Below are positions 8,278 through 16,694 of a stretch of DNA of 64,000 nt, piece after piece. The stretch is from positions 1-64,000 of the forward strand of contig JBBQAA010000030.1 in NCBI GenBank assembly GCA_038276395.1, read 5' to 3'. This stretch comes from JBBQAA01 sp038276395 (GTDB lineage: Bacteria > Actinomycetota > Thermoleophilia > Solirubrobacterales > Solirubrobacteraceae). Below the pieces are notes generated by a model, which was not told the DNA's origin, made no database searches, and saw nothing but the letters and a program-made list of their open reading frames with translations. The number at the start of each line of letters is the position of its first letter. Position 1 is the stretch's first letter. A program made the position numbers and the translations under genes.

Positions 8278-9008
8278 CGCAGCCGGCCGGGCAGCACGGG
8301 CAGCAGCACGCGCTTGGCGTACTCCGCGCCGCTCGCCAGCGCGAGCCCGCGCACGGGATCCCACCCGAAGCCGTAGGCGCGGCGGATCTCCCGCGGGAGG
8401 AGGCCCACCGTGATGAAGTTCGCGAGCTCGAGCACGGGCCGGAGCCTCAGCGGCATCGGCGGGTGCATGACGATCGAGACGGCGAGCTCGCGCGCCTCGG
8501 GGGAGACCGACAGCTCCCGGCCGGAGAGCATCCCCGCCATGTAGGCGTCGAAGGCGGCGATGTCGGGCGGCATGTCGTCCTCGGCGAGGCCGAAGAGCGT
8601 GCCGATGACGCGGTAGTCCTGCCAGTAGGCCTCGCGCTCGGCCTCGCTGAGCGCCCGCACGTAGCGCTCGTAGACGACGAGCGCGGAGTCGACGAGGGTG
8701 GCAAGGACCCACAGCAGCCAGTCGGGCCGGTCGACGCCGGCCTTGCGGTGCATGGCGCGCACGCGCCGGGTCATGCGGTCGGCGTCGCGCTTTGAGCCGA
8801 AGCCGATCGTGTGCATGACCTCCGCCGTGCGTGCGAGGCGCTCGTAGGGCGCCTCGAAGCCCGCCGAGTGGGCGAAGAGCGCGTCGAAGGCGGCGGGCAG
8901 CGTGGCCTGCATCAGCAGCGCGCGCTGGCCGGAGAAGGCGAGCACGTGCTCGCGGTGGACCTGGCGCAGCAGCGAGTCGTCGGTGAAGTAGGAGGCGGCC
9001 ATCGGCAT
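8265..9008 (-). CDS. Oxygenase MpaB family protein (DUF2236)
   Basis: 247-aa helical protein with the family signature LLWVLATLVDSALVVYERYV (about 96-115) and a preceding RRVRAMHRKAGVD motif. MpaB/latex-clearing-protein relatives bind heme b through a conserved His and act as oxygenases on lipophilic substrates. The substrate here is unknown. Start alternatives are ATG 9008 (MPMAAS) and ATG 9002. It is convergent with pilT (13-bp overlap) and divergent from the siroheme gene, 21 bp away. Confidence 0.8.
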   Translation of the reverse strand: MPMAASYFTDDSLLRQVHREHVLAFSGQRALLMQATLPAAFDALFAHSAGFEAPYERLARTAEVMHTIGFGSKRDADRMTRRVRAMHRKAGVDRPDWLLWVLATLVDSALVVYERYVRALSEAEREAYWQDYRVIGTLFGLAEDDMPPDIAAFDAYMAGMLSGRELSVSPEARELAVSIVMHPPMPLRLRPVLELANFITVGLLPREIRRAYGFGWDPVRGLALASGAEYAKRVLLPVLPGRLRYAA

Positions 9009-9029
9009 CTATCGTGCAATACGGACCTC

Positions 9030-9770
9030 ATGCCCGCTCAGGCCTATTCCGGAAAGCCCTGCGTCTGCCAGTTCCGCCGCGGAACGTGCGACCAGACGTG
9101 CGTGCGCGACATGCTGGAGACGCCGTTCTACATCGCCTGCCTGAAGCTCAAGGCGCGGCGGTGCCTCGTCGTCGGCGGGGGGAGCGTGGGCGTCGAAAAG
9201 GTCGACGGCCTGCTCGCCTGCGAGGGCGAGGTCGTGCTCGTCTCCCCCGAGGCCGAGCCCGCGCTCGAGGCCTACGCCGCCGAGGGCTCGATCGAGTGGG
9301 TCAGGCGCGAGTACCGGCCCGAGGACCTCGAGGGCTCGTTCCTCGTCATCGCCGCCACCGGGGACTCCGAGGTCAACATCGGCGTCTACCACGACGCCGA
9401 GCGCCGGGCGATGCTCGCGAACGTCGTCGACGTGCCGCCGCTGTGCAACTTCATCCTGCCCGCCATCGTGCGGATGGGCCCGCTGGCCATCGCCATCTCC
9501 ACCGCCGGCGCCTCCCCGGCGCTGGCCAAGCGGATGAAGGCCGAGGTCGCCGAGCTGTTCGGGGAGGAGTACGCGCGCCTCGCGGTCCTGCTCAACGACG
9601 CGCGCGGCTGGGCCAAGGGAACGCTGCCGACCTACGGGGAGCGCAAGGAGTTCTTCGAGGGGATCGTCCGTGGCGACCCGGACCCGATCGCGCTGCTGCG
9701 CCGGGGCGACGAGCCGGCGGTGCTCGCGCTGATCGAAGACGCGAAGCGCGCGGTGGCCGTCGGGGCCTGA
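9030..9770 (+). CDS. Siroheme synthase N-terminal-type protein (precorrin-2 dehydrogenase/ferrochelatase)
   Basis: NAD-dependent oxidation of precorrin-2 to sirohydrochlorin, possibly with iron insertion, as in Met8p and the CysG N-domain. The Rossmann motif VVGGGSVGVEKVDGLL follows a FYIACLKL strand. NVVDVPPLCNFILPAI retains the Asp conserved at the catalytic position in the family. From ATG 9030 the protein is 246 aa with an extra 27 residues containing CVCQFRRGTCDQTC. From ATG 9111 (MLETPFY) it has the usual family N-terminus. Neither start has a good ribosome-binding site. It opens the moaC-mogA-ccm-hem gene run. Confidence 0.8.
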   Translation: MPAQAYSGKPCVCQFRRGTCDQTCVRDMLETPFYIACLKLKARRCLVVGGGSVGVEKVDGLLACEGEVVLVSPEAEPALEAYAAEGSIEWVRREYRPEDLEGSFLVIAATGDSEVNIGVYHDAERRAMLANVVDVPPLCNFILPAIVRMGPLAIAISTAGASPALAKRMKAEVAELFGEEYARLAVLLNDARGWAKGTLPTYGERKEFFEGIVRGDPDPIALLRRGDEPAVLALIEDAKRAVAVGA

Positions 9771-9805
9771 AGGGTCCGCCGCCGCAGGGGGCTCCCCGCT
9801 CCATC

Positions 9806-9811
9806 TAGGCT
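9806..9811 (+). promoter_or_regulatory. -10 hexamer of moaC (leaderless)
   Basis: TAGGCT ends eight bases before GTG 9819. This spacing favours GTG 9819 over the in-frame TTG at 9813. Confidence 0.5.
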
Positions 9812-9818
9812 CTTGCGC

Positions 9819-10271
9819 GTGCCCGAGCTCACGCATCTCGACGCCGCGGGGCGGGCGACGATGGTCGACGTGGGCGGCAAGGACGTCACCGAGCGGCGCG
9901 CCGTGGCCGAGGCCGTCGTGCGGATGAAGCCGGGGACCGTGCGGGCCGTCCTCGCCGGCGACGCGCCCAAGGGCGACGTCCTCGGCACCGCGCGCCTGGC
10001 GGGGATCATGGCCGCCAAGCGCACGGATGAGCTCATCCCGCTCTGCCATTCCCTCCCGCTCTCCTTCGTCGGCGTCGAGATCGAGACCGACGCTGAGGCG
10101 GGCGTGCTCACGCTCACGGCCGAGACGCGCACCCGAGCCCGCACCGGCGTCGAGATGGAGGCGCTCACGGCGGCGAGCGTCGCCGCGCTCGCCGTCTACG
10201 ACATGGTCAAGGGGATCGAGCCCGGCACCGTCGAGATCGCGGGCGTGCGCCTCATCGAGAAGTCCAAGTGA
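9819..10271 (+). CDS. moaC: Cyclic pyranopterin monophosphate synthase MoaC
   Basis: Converts the MoaA product to cyclic pyranopterin monophosphate in molybdenum cofactor synthesis. The 150-aa protein has the family landmarks LTHLDAAGRATMVDVG, AGIMAAKRTDELIPLCHSL and ARTGVEMEALTAASVAALAVYDM(V)KG. Start GTG 9819 was chosen from the upstream -10 spacing. The stop overlaps the mogA GTG (GTGA). Confidence 0.93.
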   Translation: MPELTHLDAAGRATMVDVGGKDVTERRAVAEAVVRMKPGTVRAVLAGDAPKGDVLGTARLAGIMAAKRTDELIPLCHSLPLSFVGVEIETDAEAGVLTLTAETRTRARTGVEMEALTAASVAALAVYDMVKGIEPGTVEIAGVRLIEKSK

Positions 10272-10756
10272 GGACGGCGATCCTCACGGTCTCCTCCTCC
10301 GTGGCGCGCGGGGACGCCGAGGACCTCTCGGGCCCCCGGCTGGCCGCCGCCGCTGTGGCGGCGGGCGCGGAGGTCGTGGCCATGGAGGTCGTGCCCGACG
10401 ACTTCGCGCTCATCGAGGACCGCTTGCACCACCACTGCGAGGCGGGCTGCTCGTTCGTCTTGACGACGGGCGGCACGGGCCTCACCCGGGACGACGTGAC
10501 CCCCGAGGCCACCCGCGCCGTGATCGACCGCGAGGCGCCCGGCTTCGCCGAGGCACTCCGGGCGCGCTCGTTGCAGTTCACGCCGATGGGGATCCTCCAG
10601 CGCGGCGTCTCCGGGATGCGGGGGGAGACGCTCATCGTCAACCTCCCGGGGAACCCGAAGGCGATCGACGAGCTCTTCCCCGTGCTCGCCCCCGTCCTCG
10701 CCCACGCGGCCGAGACGCTGCACCGTCGTGGGGGCCGGCGCGCCTCCGGCCATTGA
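10268..10756 (+). CDS. mogA: Molybdopterin adenylyltransferase (MogA/MoaB family)
   Basis: 162-aa protein of the molybdopterin-binding fold that adenylylates molybdopterin before metal insertion. Motifs include TVSSSVARGDAEDLSGP, TTGGTGLTRDDVTPEAT and NLPGNPKAIDEL. GTG start overlaps the moaC stop. The 3' end overlaps ccmA by 29 bp, an unusually long same-strand overlap tying Moco genes to the cytochrome c genes. Confidence 0.9.
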   Translation: MRTAILTVSSSVARGDAEDLSGPRLAAAAVAAGAEVVAMEVVPDDFALIEDRLHHHCEAGCSFVLTTGGTGLTRDDVTPEATRAVIDREAPGFAEALRARSLQFTPMGILQRGVSGMRGETLIVNLPGNPKAIDELFPVLAPVLAHAAETLHRRGGRRASGH

Positions 10757-11411
10757 GGTCGCGGGGCTGGCGCGGCGCCACGGCGAGCGGCGGGCGCTCT
10801 CCGGTGTGTCGTTCGCCGTTCCCGCCGGCGCGACGCTCGCCGTCTTCGGGGCCAACGGCGCCGGCAAGTCGACGCTCCTGCGCGTGCTCGCCTCGCTGCT
10901 GCGCCCGCACGCCGGGACGGTCCGGGTGCTCGGCGAGGAGCTGCCGCGCGCGGCGTGGAAGGTGCGCGGGCGGGTCGGCTTCGCGGGCCACGAGCCGCTG
11001 CTCTACCGCGCGCTCTCCCCGCGCGAGAACCTGACCTACCACGCGCGCCTGCACTCCACAGGCGCCGAGCGGGTCGAGGCCGTGCTCGCGGAGGCCGGTC
11101 TGCGCGCCCGCGCCGAGGACCCCGTGCGCACGCTCTCGCGGGGGATGGTCCAGCGCCTGGCGGTCTGCCGCGCCGTGCTCCACGATCCGGAGATCCTTCT
11201 GCTCGACGAGCCGCGCGCGAACCTCGACCCGGCGGGCGCCGCCGCGCTCGCGCCCCTCCTCGCCGGGCGCACCACCGTGCTCACCTCCCACGACCCGGCG
11301 CGCGGCCTCGCGGGCGCCGACCTCGCGCTCGGCCTGGCCGGCGGGCGGCAGGCCTTCCTCGCCCCCGCCGCCGAGCTGAGCGCCTCCGACGTGGAGCGGC
11401 TCTACGCATGA
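10728..11411 (+). CDS. ccmA: Heme exporter ATP-binding protein CcmA
   Basis: ABC ATPase, 227 aa, with Walker A GANGAGKST, signature LSRGMVQRLAV and Walker B EILLLDEPRANLD. Its identity as CcmA rests on the ccmB, ccmC and ccmD genes directly downstream. CcmAB releases holo-CcmE in system I cytochrome c maturation. The GTG start lies inside mogA. The stop overlaps the ccmB ATG. Confidence 0.88.
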   Translation: MGAGAPPAIEVAGLARRHGERRALSGVSFAVPAGATLAVFGANGAGKSTLLRVLASLLRPHAGTVRVLGEELPRAAWKVRGRVGFAGHEPLLYRALSPRENLTYHARLHSTGAERVEAVLAEAGLRARAEDPVRTLSRGMVQRLAVCRAVLHDPEILLLDEPRANLDPAGAAALAPLLAGRTTVLTSHDPARGLAGADLALGLAGGRQAFLAPAAELSASDVERLYA

Positions 11412-12085
11412 GGCGCGCGGCGGCCACGATCCTCCGCAAGGACCTCCGGCTCGAGCGGCGCACCGGCGAGACCGTGCCCGCCATGGCGCTCTTCACCCTG
11501 ACCGCGTTCGTGCTCTTCCACTTCGGCCTCCAGCGCGGGGAGCTCGACGGCGAGCTGGCCGCGGGAGTGCTCCTCGTCACGCTGCTGCTCGCCTCGGTGC
11601 TCGGCGTCACCCGCCTGTTCGCCGCCGAGCAGGAGGAGGGGGGCCTCGACGCCTTCCTGCTCTCGCCCGCCGACCGCACGGCGCTGCTCGTGGCCAAGGC
11701 GGCGGCGCTCTTCCTCTTCCTCGCCGCGCTCGAGCTCGTCGCCGTCCCGGTGTTCGCGGTCATCCTGCTCGGCCCCGGGCCGAGCGCGGGCACGTGGCTC
11801 GAGGTCGCCGGGATCCTCGCGCTGCTCGACCTCGGCCTCGCGGTCGTGGGGACGCTCGTCTCCGCGCTGGCCGCCCAGACCCGCGCGCGCGAGCTGATCG
11901 CCCCGATCGTCGGCCTCCCGCTGCTCGTCCCGGCGCTCATCGCCGCCGCGCACGCGCTCGCGCCGCTGCTCTACGCGGGCGCGCCAGGCGCGGTGCCGGG
12001 GCGCTGGCTGGCCGTGCTCGGGCTGTACGATTCGGTGTTCGCCCTTCTGGCGTACGCCCTCTTCGACTTCCTGCTAGAGGACTGA
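11408..12085 (+). CDS. ccmB: Heme exporter membrane protein CcmB
   Basis: 225 aa, about six predicted membrane helices. The N-terminus RKDLRLERRTGETVPAMALF and the loop RLFAAEQEEGGLDAFLLSP are hallmarks of CcmB. It pairs with CcmA and shares TGATG with the start of ccmC. Confidence 0.9.
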   Translation: MRRAAATILRKDLRLERRTGETVPAMALFTLTAFVLFHFGLQRGELDGELAAGVLLVTLLLASVLGVTRLFAAEQEEGGLDAFLLSPADRTALLVAKAAALFLFLAALELVAVPVFAVILLGPGPSAGTWLEVAGILALLDLGLAVVGTLVSALAAQTRARELIAPIVGLPLLVPALIAAAHALAPLLYAGAPGAVPGRWLAVLGLYDSVFALLAYALFDFLLED

Positions 12086-12783
12086 TGCACGGCACTCGCC
12101 TTCGCGGCCTCTCCATCCTCACCGTCCTCACGATCGGCACGGCGCTCGTGCTGGTGTTCTTCTACGCGCCCAACGAGGCCGACCAGGGGTTCGTTCAGAA
12201 GATCTTCTACCTGCACGTGCCGCTGGCCATCGTCGCGCTCGGGGGCTTCGTCTTCGGCGGGATCCAGGCGATCCAGCACCTGCGCACGCGGGAGACGCGC
12301 TACGACCTGCGCTCCTACGTGGCGATCCACCTCTCGCTCATCCTCGCCGTCGGGGTGCTCCTCACGGGCTCGATCTGGGCCAAGGCCTCGTGGGGGCACT
12401 GGTGGGTGTGGGACGAGCCGACGCTCGTGTCCTTCCTCATCGTCTTCCTGCTCTACGCGACCTACCAGCCGCTGCGCTTCGCGATCGAGGACCCGGAGCG
12501 CCAGGCCCGCTACGCCAGCGTCTTCGCCGTCGTCGCGGGCGCGTTCGTGCCGCTCAACTTCATCGCCGTGCGCCTCGCACAGAACCTCGTGCACCCGCGC
12601 GTGCTGGGGACCACCGGGGGAAACATGCCCGGCTCCATGCGCCTGACCTTCCTCATCTCCCTGGCCGGGATGGTGCTGCTCTTCGCCACGCTGTGGAAGT
12701 ACGAGATGGCCTCGAAGAACGCGGCCATGCAGCTCAAGAAGCTCCGCCGGCGCCTGCTCGAGCGCGAGCCGCAGCCGGTCTGA
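12085..12783 (+). CDS. ccmC: Heme exporter protein CcmC
   Basis: 232-aa polytopic membrane protein that presents heme for cytochrome c maturation. The Trp-rich WWD motif (WGHWWVWDEPTLVSFL) lies on the outer face. Conserved heme-liganding His candidates occur in FYLHVPLA before it and LVHPRVL after it. The motif departs from the common WDARLTS ending. The next gene starts 4 bases after its stop. Confidence 0.9.
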   Translation: MHGTRLRGLSILTVLTIGTALVLVFFYAPNEADQGFVQKIFYLHVPLAIVALGGFVFGGIQAIQHLRTRETRYDLRSYVAIHLSLILAVGVLLTGSIWAKASWGHWWVWDEPTLVSFLIVFLLYATYQPLRFAIEDPERQARYASVFAVVAGAFVPLNFIAVRLAQNLVHPRVLGTTGGNMPGSMRLTFLISLAGMVLLFATLWKYEMASKNAAMQLKKLRRRLLEREPQPV

Positions 12784-12787
12784 TCCG

Positions 12788-12973
12788 ATGCCCGCGCTGC
12801 CGCTGCACGAGGCGGGCAAGTACGTGGCGGCGGCCTACATCGTCTTCGTCGTGCTGCTGCTCGTCTACGTGGCCATCATGGCCTCGAAGCTCACGCGCAT
12901 CGAGCGGGAGCTCGTGGAGCTGAACGCAGGCGTGGCGGAGGAGGACGCCGAGGCGGAGGAGCCGGCGCCGTGA
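12788..12973 (+). CDS. CcmD-like single-span membrane protein
   Basis: 61 aa with one transmembrane helix at about residues 11-31, then a basic stretch and an acidic tail (EEDAEAEEPAP). Position after ccmC and the size and topology match CcmD, which stabilises the CcmABC complex. Sequence similarity in this family is weak, so the call leans on context. The stop overlaps the hemA GTG. Confidence 0.65.
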   Translation: MPALPLHEAGKYVAAAYIVFVVLLLVYVAIMASKLTRIERELVELNAGVAEEDAEAEEPAP

Positions 12974-14292
12974 GCGAGCTCCTGGCCATCGGGCTCTCCC
13001 ACAAGACGGCGCCCGTCGGGCTGCGCGAGCGCCTGGCGCTGCCGCCCGCCCGCGCAGCGGAGTTCCTGCGAGACCTGCGCGCCGAGCCGGAGATCAGCGA
13101 GGCCGTGGCGATCTCGACCTGCAACCGGACGGAGCTCCACCTCGTCGTCGGCGACGCCGTCGAGGCGGAGTCGGCGGCGCTCGGGATGCTCGCCCGCCAG
13201 GCGGGGATCCGGGTCACGGAGCTCGCGCCCTCGATCTACTCGCTACGCAACTGCGACGCCGCGCGGCACCTCTTCCGGGTCACCGCGGGCCTCGAGTCGA
13301 TGATCGTCGGCGAGGCCGAGGTGCAGGGCCAGGTCCGGCGCGCGTGGGAGGCCGGGGGCGCGGCGGGGACGACCGGGCCGATGACGAACCAGCTCTTCCG
13401 CGCCGCGGTCGCCACCGGCAAGCGCGTGCGCACGGAGACGGCGATCGGCGAGCGCCACCTGTCGGTCTCGAGCGTCGCCGTCGCGCTCGCCCGCGACACG
13501 CTGGGCGGGCTCGACGGACGCGAGGCGGTCGTCCTCGGCGCCGGGGAGACGGGCGAGCTGACCGCCCGCGCGCTCTCCGAGCAGGGCGTCGAGACGCTGT
13601 TCGTGGCCAACCGCCGGCGCGAGCGCGCGCTCGATCTCGCGCGCCGCTACCACGGCCACGCCGCGAGCTTCGACGAGCTGCCCGAGGCGATCGTGCGCGC
13701 GGACATCGTCGTCGCCGCGACCTCCTCCCCCCACACCCTCCTCTCCGCCGAGGAGGTTCGGGACGTCATGGAGGAGAGGGGAGGGCGGTCGCTCCTGCTC
13801 GTCGACCTCGCCGTGCCTCGGGACATCGACCCGGCCTGCCGCGGGATCCGCGGCGTCGAGCTGCACGATGTCGACGACCTCCAGGCGGCGGTCGACCGCA
13901 ATCGCGCCGTGCGCCGCGCCGAGGCGGCGCGCGCCGAGGGGATCGTCGAGGAGGAGATCCAGGGCTTCGCCACCTGGCTCGGCTCGCTCGAGGTTCGCCC
14001 GACGCTCGCCGCGCTCCGCTCCCGCGCCGACGCGCTCGCGCGCGACGTGCTGGCCGAGAACGAGGGGCGCTGGGAGGGGCTGACAGAGAAGGACCGAAAG
14101 CGCGTCGCCGCGATCACCCGCGCCGTCGTCAATCGCTTCCTGCACGAGCCGACGCGACGCATGAAGGACACCGGCGACGGCCGCGCGCACCAGCGCATGC
14201 AGGTCGTGCGCGAGCTCTGGGGCCTCGACGAGCCGGAGGAGCCCGCGCTCGCCGACGTCCACGAGCTGCCGCGGCGCGCCCGCGAGCCTTGA
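12970..14292 (+). CDS. hemA: Glutamyl-tRNA reductase
   Basis: First committed step of C5-pathway tetrapyrrole synthesis, reducing Glu-tRNA to glutamate-1-semialdehyde. 440 aa. Catalytic Cys51 is in STCNRTE. The NADPH domain has VLGAGETGELTARAL, and the family motif GLESMIVGEAEVQGQV is present. The C-terminal helix domain is complete. It follows the ccm genes and overlaps hemC as TTGA, so heme synthesis and heme export to cytochromes share a transcript. Confidence 0.96.
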   Translation: MSELLAIGLSHKTAPVGLRERLALPPARAAEFLRDLRAEPEISEAVAISTCNRTELHLVVGDAVEAESAALGMLARQAGIRVTELAPSIYSLRNCDAARHLFRVTAGLESMIVGEAEVQGQVRRAWEAGGAAGTTGPMTNQLFRAAVATGKRVRTETAIGERHLSVSSVAVALARDTLGGLDGREAVVLGAGETGELTARALSEQGVETLFVANRRRERALDLARRYHGHAASFDELPEAIVRADIVVAATSSPHTLLSAEEVRDVMEERGGRSLLLVDLAVPRDIDPACRGIRGVELHDVDDLQAAVDRNRAVRRAEAARAEGIVEEEIQGFATWLGSLEVRPTLAALRSRADALARDVLAENEGRWEGLTEKDRKRVAAITRAVVNRFLHEPTRRMKDTGDGRAHQRMQVVRELWGLDEPEEPALADVHELPRRAREP

Positions 14293-15152
14293 GCCGCCTG
14301 CGGATCGGGACGCGCGGCTCGGCCCTCGCGCTCGCGCAGGCCGCGCCGCTGGCCGAGGCGCTCGGGGGGGAGCTCGTGGTCGTGCGGACGGCGGGGGATT
14401 CGCTTCCGCTCGCGCCCGCCGGTGGCGACAAGACCCGCTGGACGGGCGCGCTCGAGGAGGCGCTGCTGCGCGGGGAGATCGACCTGGCGCTCCACTCGGC
14501 CAAGGACGTGCCCGGCGAGCTCGCGCCCGGGCTCGCGCTGGTGGCCGCCGGGGCGCGGGCCGACCCGCGCGACGCGCTGTGCGGCGCGCCGTCGCTGGCC
14601 GCGCTCCCGCCCGGCGCTCGCGTGGGCACGAGCTCGCTGCGGCGCGCCGCGCAGCTGCGGGCGGCGCGGGAGGACCTCGACGTCCGCTCGCTCCGCGGCA
14701 ACGTCGACACGCGGCTGCGGAAGCTCGCCGAGGGGGAATGGGACGCGATCGTCCTCGCCGCCGCGGGCCTCGCGCGGCTCGGGCGGACGGCCGACGGCTT
14801 CCTCGACGGCGCCGTACCCGCGCCGGGGCAGGGGATCGTCGTCGTCGAGGGGCGCGAGGGGGACACGCGCGCGGAGGCCGTGAACGACGCGGCCGCCGCC
14901 TGGGCGCTCGCTGCCGAGCGGGCCGTGGCCGGCGCCCTCGGCGCGACCTGCGACTCCGCCCTCGGCGCCCACGCCGCGGGCGGCGTCCTGCGCACCTGGA
15001 TCGGCGCCGCCGACGGCTCGGAGTGGATCGCCGACGAGCTGGGATCTACCTGGGAGGGGTCTGACCCCACCCAGGGTGGGCGCGCCGCCGCGGCGCGGCT
15101 CGAGGCCGCCGGGGCGCGCGCGCTCCTCGACGCCGAGGCGGCCGTGGCGTGA
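14289..15152 (+). CDS. hemC: Porphobilinogen deaminase (hydroxymethylbilane synthase)
   Basis: 287 aa. The N-terminal IGTRGSALALAQA, substrate loop LALHSAKDVP, VGTSSLRRAAQL and dipyrromethane-cofactor Cys in ALGATCDSALGAHA are all present. The TTG start overlaps the hemA stop. Near the C-terminus the codons for STWEGSDPTQGG coincide with a palindromic repeat (15050-15074), which looks like a small in-frame insertion into the third domain. Confidence 0.94.
   Translation: MSRLRIGTRGSALALAQAAPLAEALGGELVVVRTAGDSLPLAPAGGDKTRWTGALEEALLRGEIDLALHSAKDVPGELAPGLALVAAGARADPRDALCGAPSLAALPPGARVGTSSLRRAAQLRAAREDLDVRSLRGNVDTRLRKLAEGEWDAIVLAAAGLARLGRTADGFLDGAVPAPGQGIVVVEGREGDTRAEAVNDAAAAWALAAERAVAGALGATCDSALGAHAAGGVLRTWIGAADGSEWIADELGSTWEGSDPTQGGRAAAARLEAAGARALLDAEAAVA
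15050..15074. repeat. 25-bp palindrome with GGGGTC-T-GACCCC core inside hemC
   Basis: Arms CTGGGAGGGGTC and GACCCCACCCAG flank a central T, with one mismatch in 12 pairs. It lies in the hemC C-terminal domain coding region and shares its core with 1727-1740 and 39025-39036. Confidence 0.6.
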
Positions 15153-16609
15153 GCGACGGCCGCGTCTTCCTCGTCGGCGCCGGACCGGGCGACCCCGGGC
15201 TCCTGACCGCTCGCGCCCTCGCGCTCATCGCCGCAGCCGACGTGATCCTCCACGACCGCCTGATCCCCGCCGGTGCGCTCGACGGCGCGCGGGCGGATGC
15301 CGAGCTCCTCTACGTGGGCAAGGAGGGCGGCGGCCCCGCCGTCCCGCAGGAGCAGACGACGGCGCGGCTCGTCGCGCTCGGCCGCGCGGGGAAGCGGGTC
15401 GTGCGCCTGAAGGGCGGCGACCCCTTCGTCTTCGGCCGCGGCGGGGAGGAGGCCGAGGCACTGCGCGCGGCAGGCGTCCCCTTCGAGATCGTGCCCGGCG
15501 TGACGGCGGGGCTCGCCGCAAGCGCCTACGCGGGCATCCCCGTCACCCACCGGGACCTGGCGAGCGCCGTCGCCTTCGTCACCGGCCACGAGGATCCGGA
15601 GAAGCCCGAGACCGCGCTCGACTGGCCGGCGCTCGCCGCCTTCCCCGGCACGCTCGTCTTCTACATGGGGGTCAGGAACCTGCCGCGGATCGCCGAGCGC
15701 CTCGTGGCCGGCGGGCGCTCGGCGGAGGAGCCCGCGGCGGTCATCGAGCGCGGGACGCTGCCCGGCCAGCGCGCCGTCCTCGCGACGCTCGGAACGCTGG
15801 CCGAGCGGGCGGAGGAGGAGGGGATCCGCCCGCCGTCGATCACGCTCGTCGGCCCCGTGGCGGCGCTGCGCGAGGAGCTCGCGTGGTTCGAGCGCCGCCC
15901 GCTCCACGGCCGCCGCGTGGCGGTGACCCGGGCGCGCGCTCAGGCCAGCGGCCTGGCCCGGACGCTCCGCGAGCTCGGCGCCGAGGTGCTCGAGACCCCG
16001 GCGATTCGCATCCGTCCGCTCCCCTTCGACGTCCCCGACCTCTCCGGCTACGACCTCGTCTGCCTGACGAGCCCGAACGGCGCGCGGCTCCTGCTCGAAG
16101 CGCTGCCCGACGCCCGCGCGCTCGCGGGGATGACGGTCGCCGCCATCGGCCCCGGCACCGCGCGCGCCCTGCGGGACGGCGGGATCGCCGCCGACGTCGT
16201 GCCCGAGCGCTTCGTGGCCGAGGGCCTCGTCGAGGCGCTGGCGGAGCGGCCGGTGCGCCGCGCGCTCAGCGCCCGCGCGCAGGAGGCGCGCGACGTCCTG
16301 CCCGACGCGCTGCGCGAGCGCGGCGCCGAGGTCGACGTCCTCCCGCTCTACGTGACCGAGGCGGAAGCGCTTACCGACGGCGAGCGCGCCGACGCCGCGA
16401 GGGCCGACTATGTGACCTTCACCTCCTCCTCGACCGTGCGCTTCTTCCTCGACTCGGCGGGCGGGCCGGGTTCCCTGACCCGCATCGTCTCGATCGGCCC
16501 GGTGACGAGCGGCACCCTGCGGGAGCACGGGCTCGAGCCCCACGTCGAGGCCGCCGAGCACGACATCGACGGCCTCGTCGCCGCGCTCGTGGCCGACGCC
16601 GCGCGCTGA
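15149..16609 (+). CDS. Uroporphyrinogen-III C-methyltransferase / uroporphyrinogen-III synthase fusion
   Basis: 486-aa two-domain enzyme. Residues 1 to about 245 are SUMT (CobA-type), with FLVGAGPGDPGLLT, LKGGDPFVFGRGGEE and GVTAGLAASAYAGIPVTHRD. Residues about 250-486 are HemD, with LHGRRVAVTRARAQASGLARTL and the C-terminal TFTSSSTVRFF. It therefore closes hydroxymethylbilane to uroporphyrinogen III and diverts part of it to precorrin-2, the substrate of the dehydrogenase at 9030. The GTG start overlaps the hemC stop. Confidence 0.93.
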   Translation: MSDGRVFLVGAGPGDPGLLTARALALIAAADVILHDRLIPAGALDGARADAELLYVGKEGGGPAVPQEQTTARLVALGRAGKRVVRLKGGDPFVFGRGGEEAEALRAAGVPFEIVPGVTAGLAASAYAGIPVTHRDLASAVAFVTGHEDPEKPETALDWPALAAFPGTLVFYMGVRNLPRIAERLVAGGRSAEEPAAVIERGTLPGQRAVLATLGTLAERAEEEGIRPPSITLVGPVAALREELAWFERRPLHGRRVAVTRARAQASGLARTLRELGAEVLETPAIRIRPLPFDVPDLSGYDLVCLTSPNGARLLLEALPDARALAGMTVAAIGPGTARALRDGGIAADVVPERFVAEGLVEALAERPVRRALSARAQEARDVLPDALRERGAEVDVLPLYVTEAEALTDGERADAARADYVTFTSSSTVRFFLDSAGGPGSLTRIVSIGPVTSGTLREHGLEPHVEAAEHDIDGLVAALVADAAR

Positions 16610-16694
16610 GCGCGCCTACGGGAACTCGCGGAGGAAGTGCGCCCGGACCCGGGCGAGGCGGCCGGCGCGGACCACGGCTGGCACCCTGTACCCG

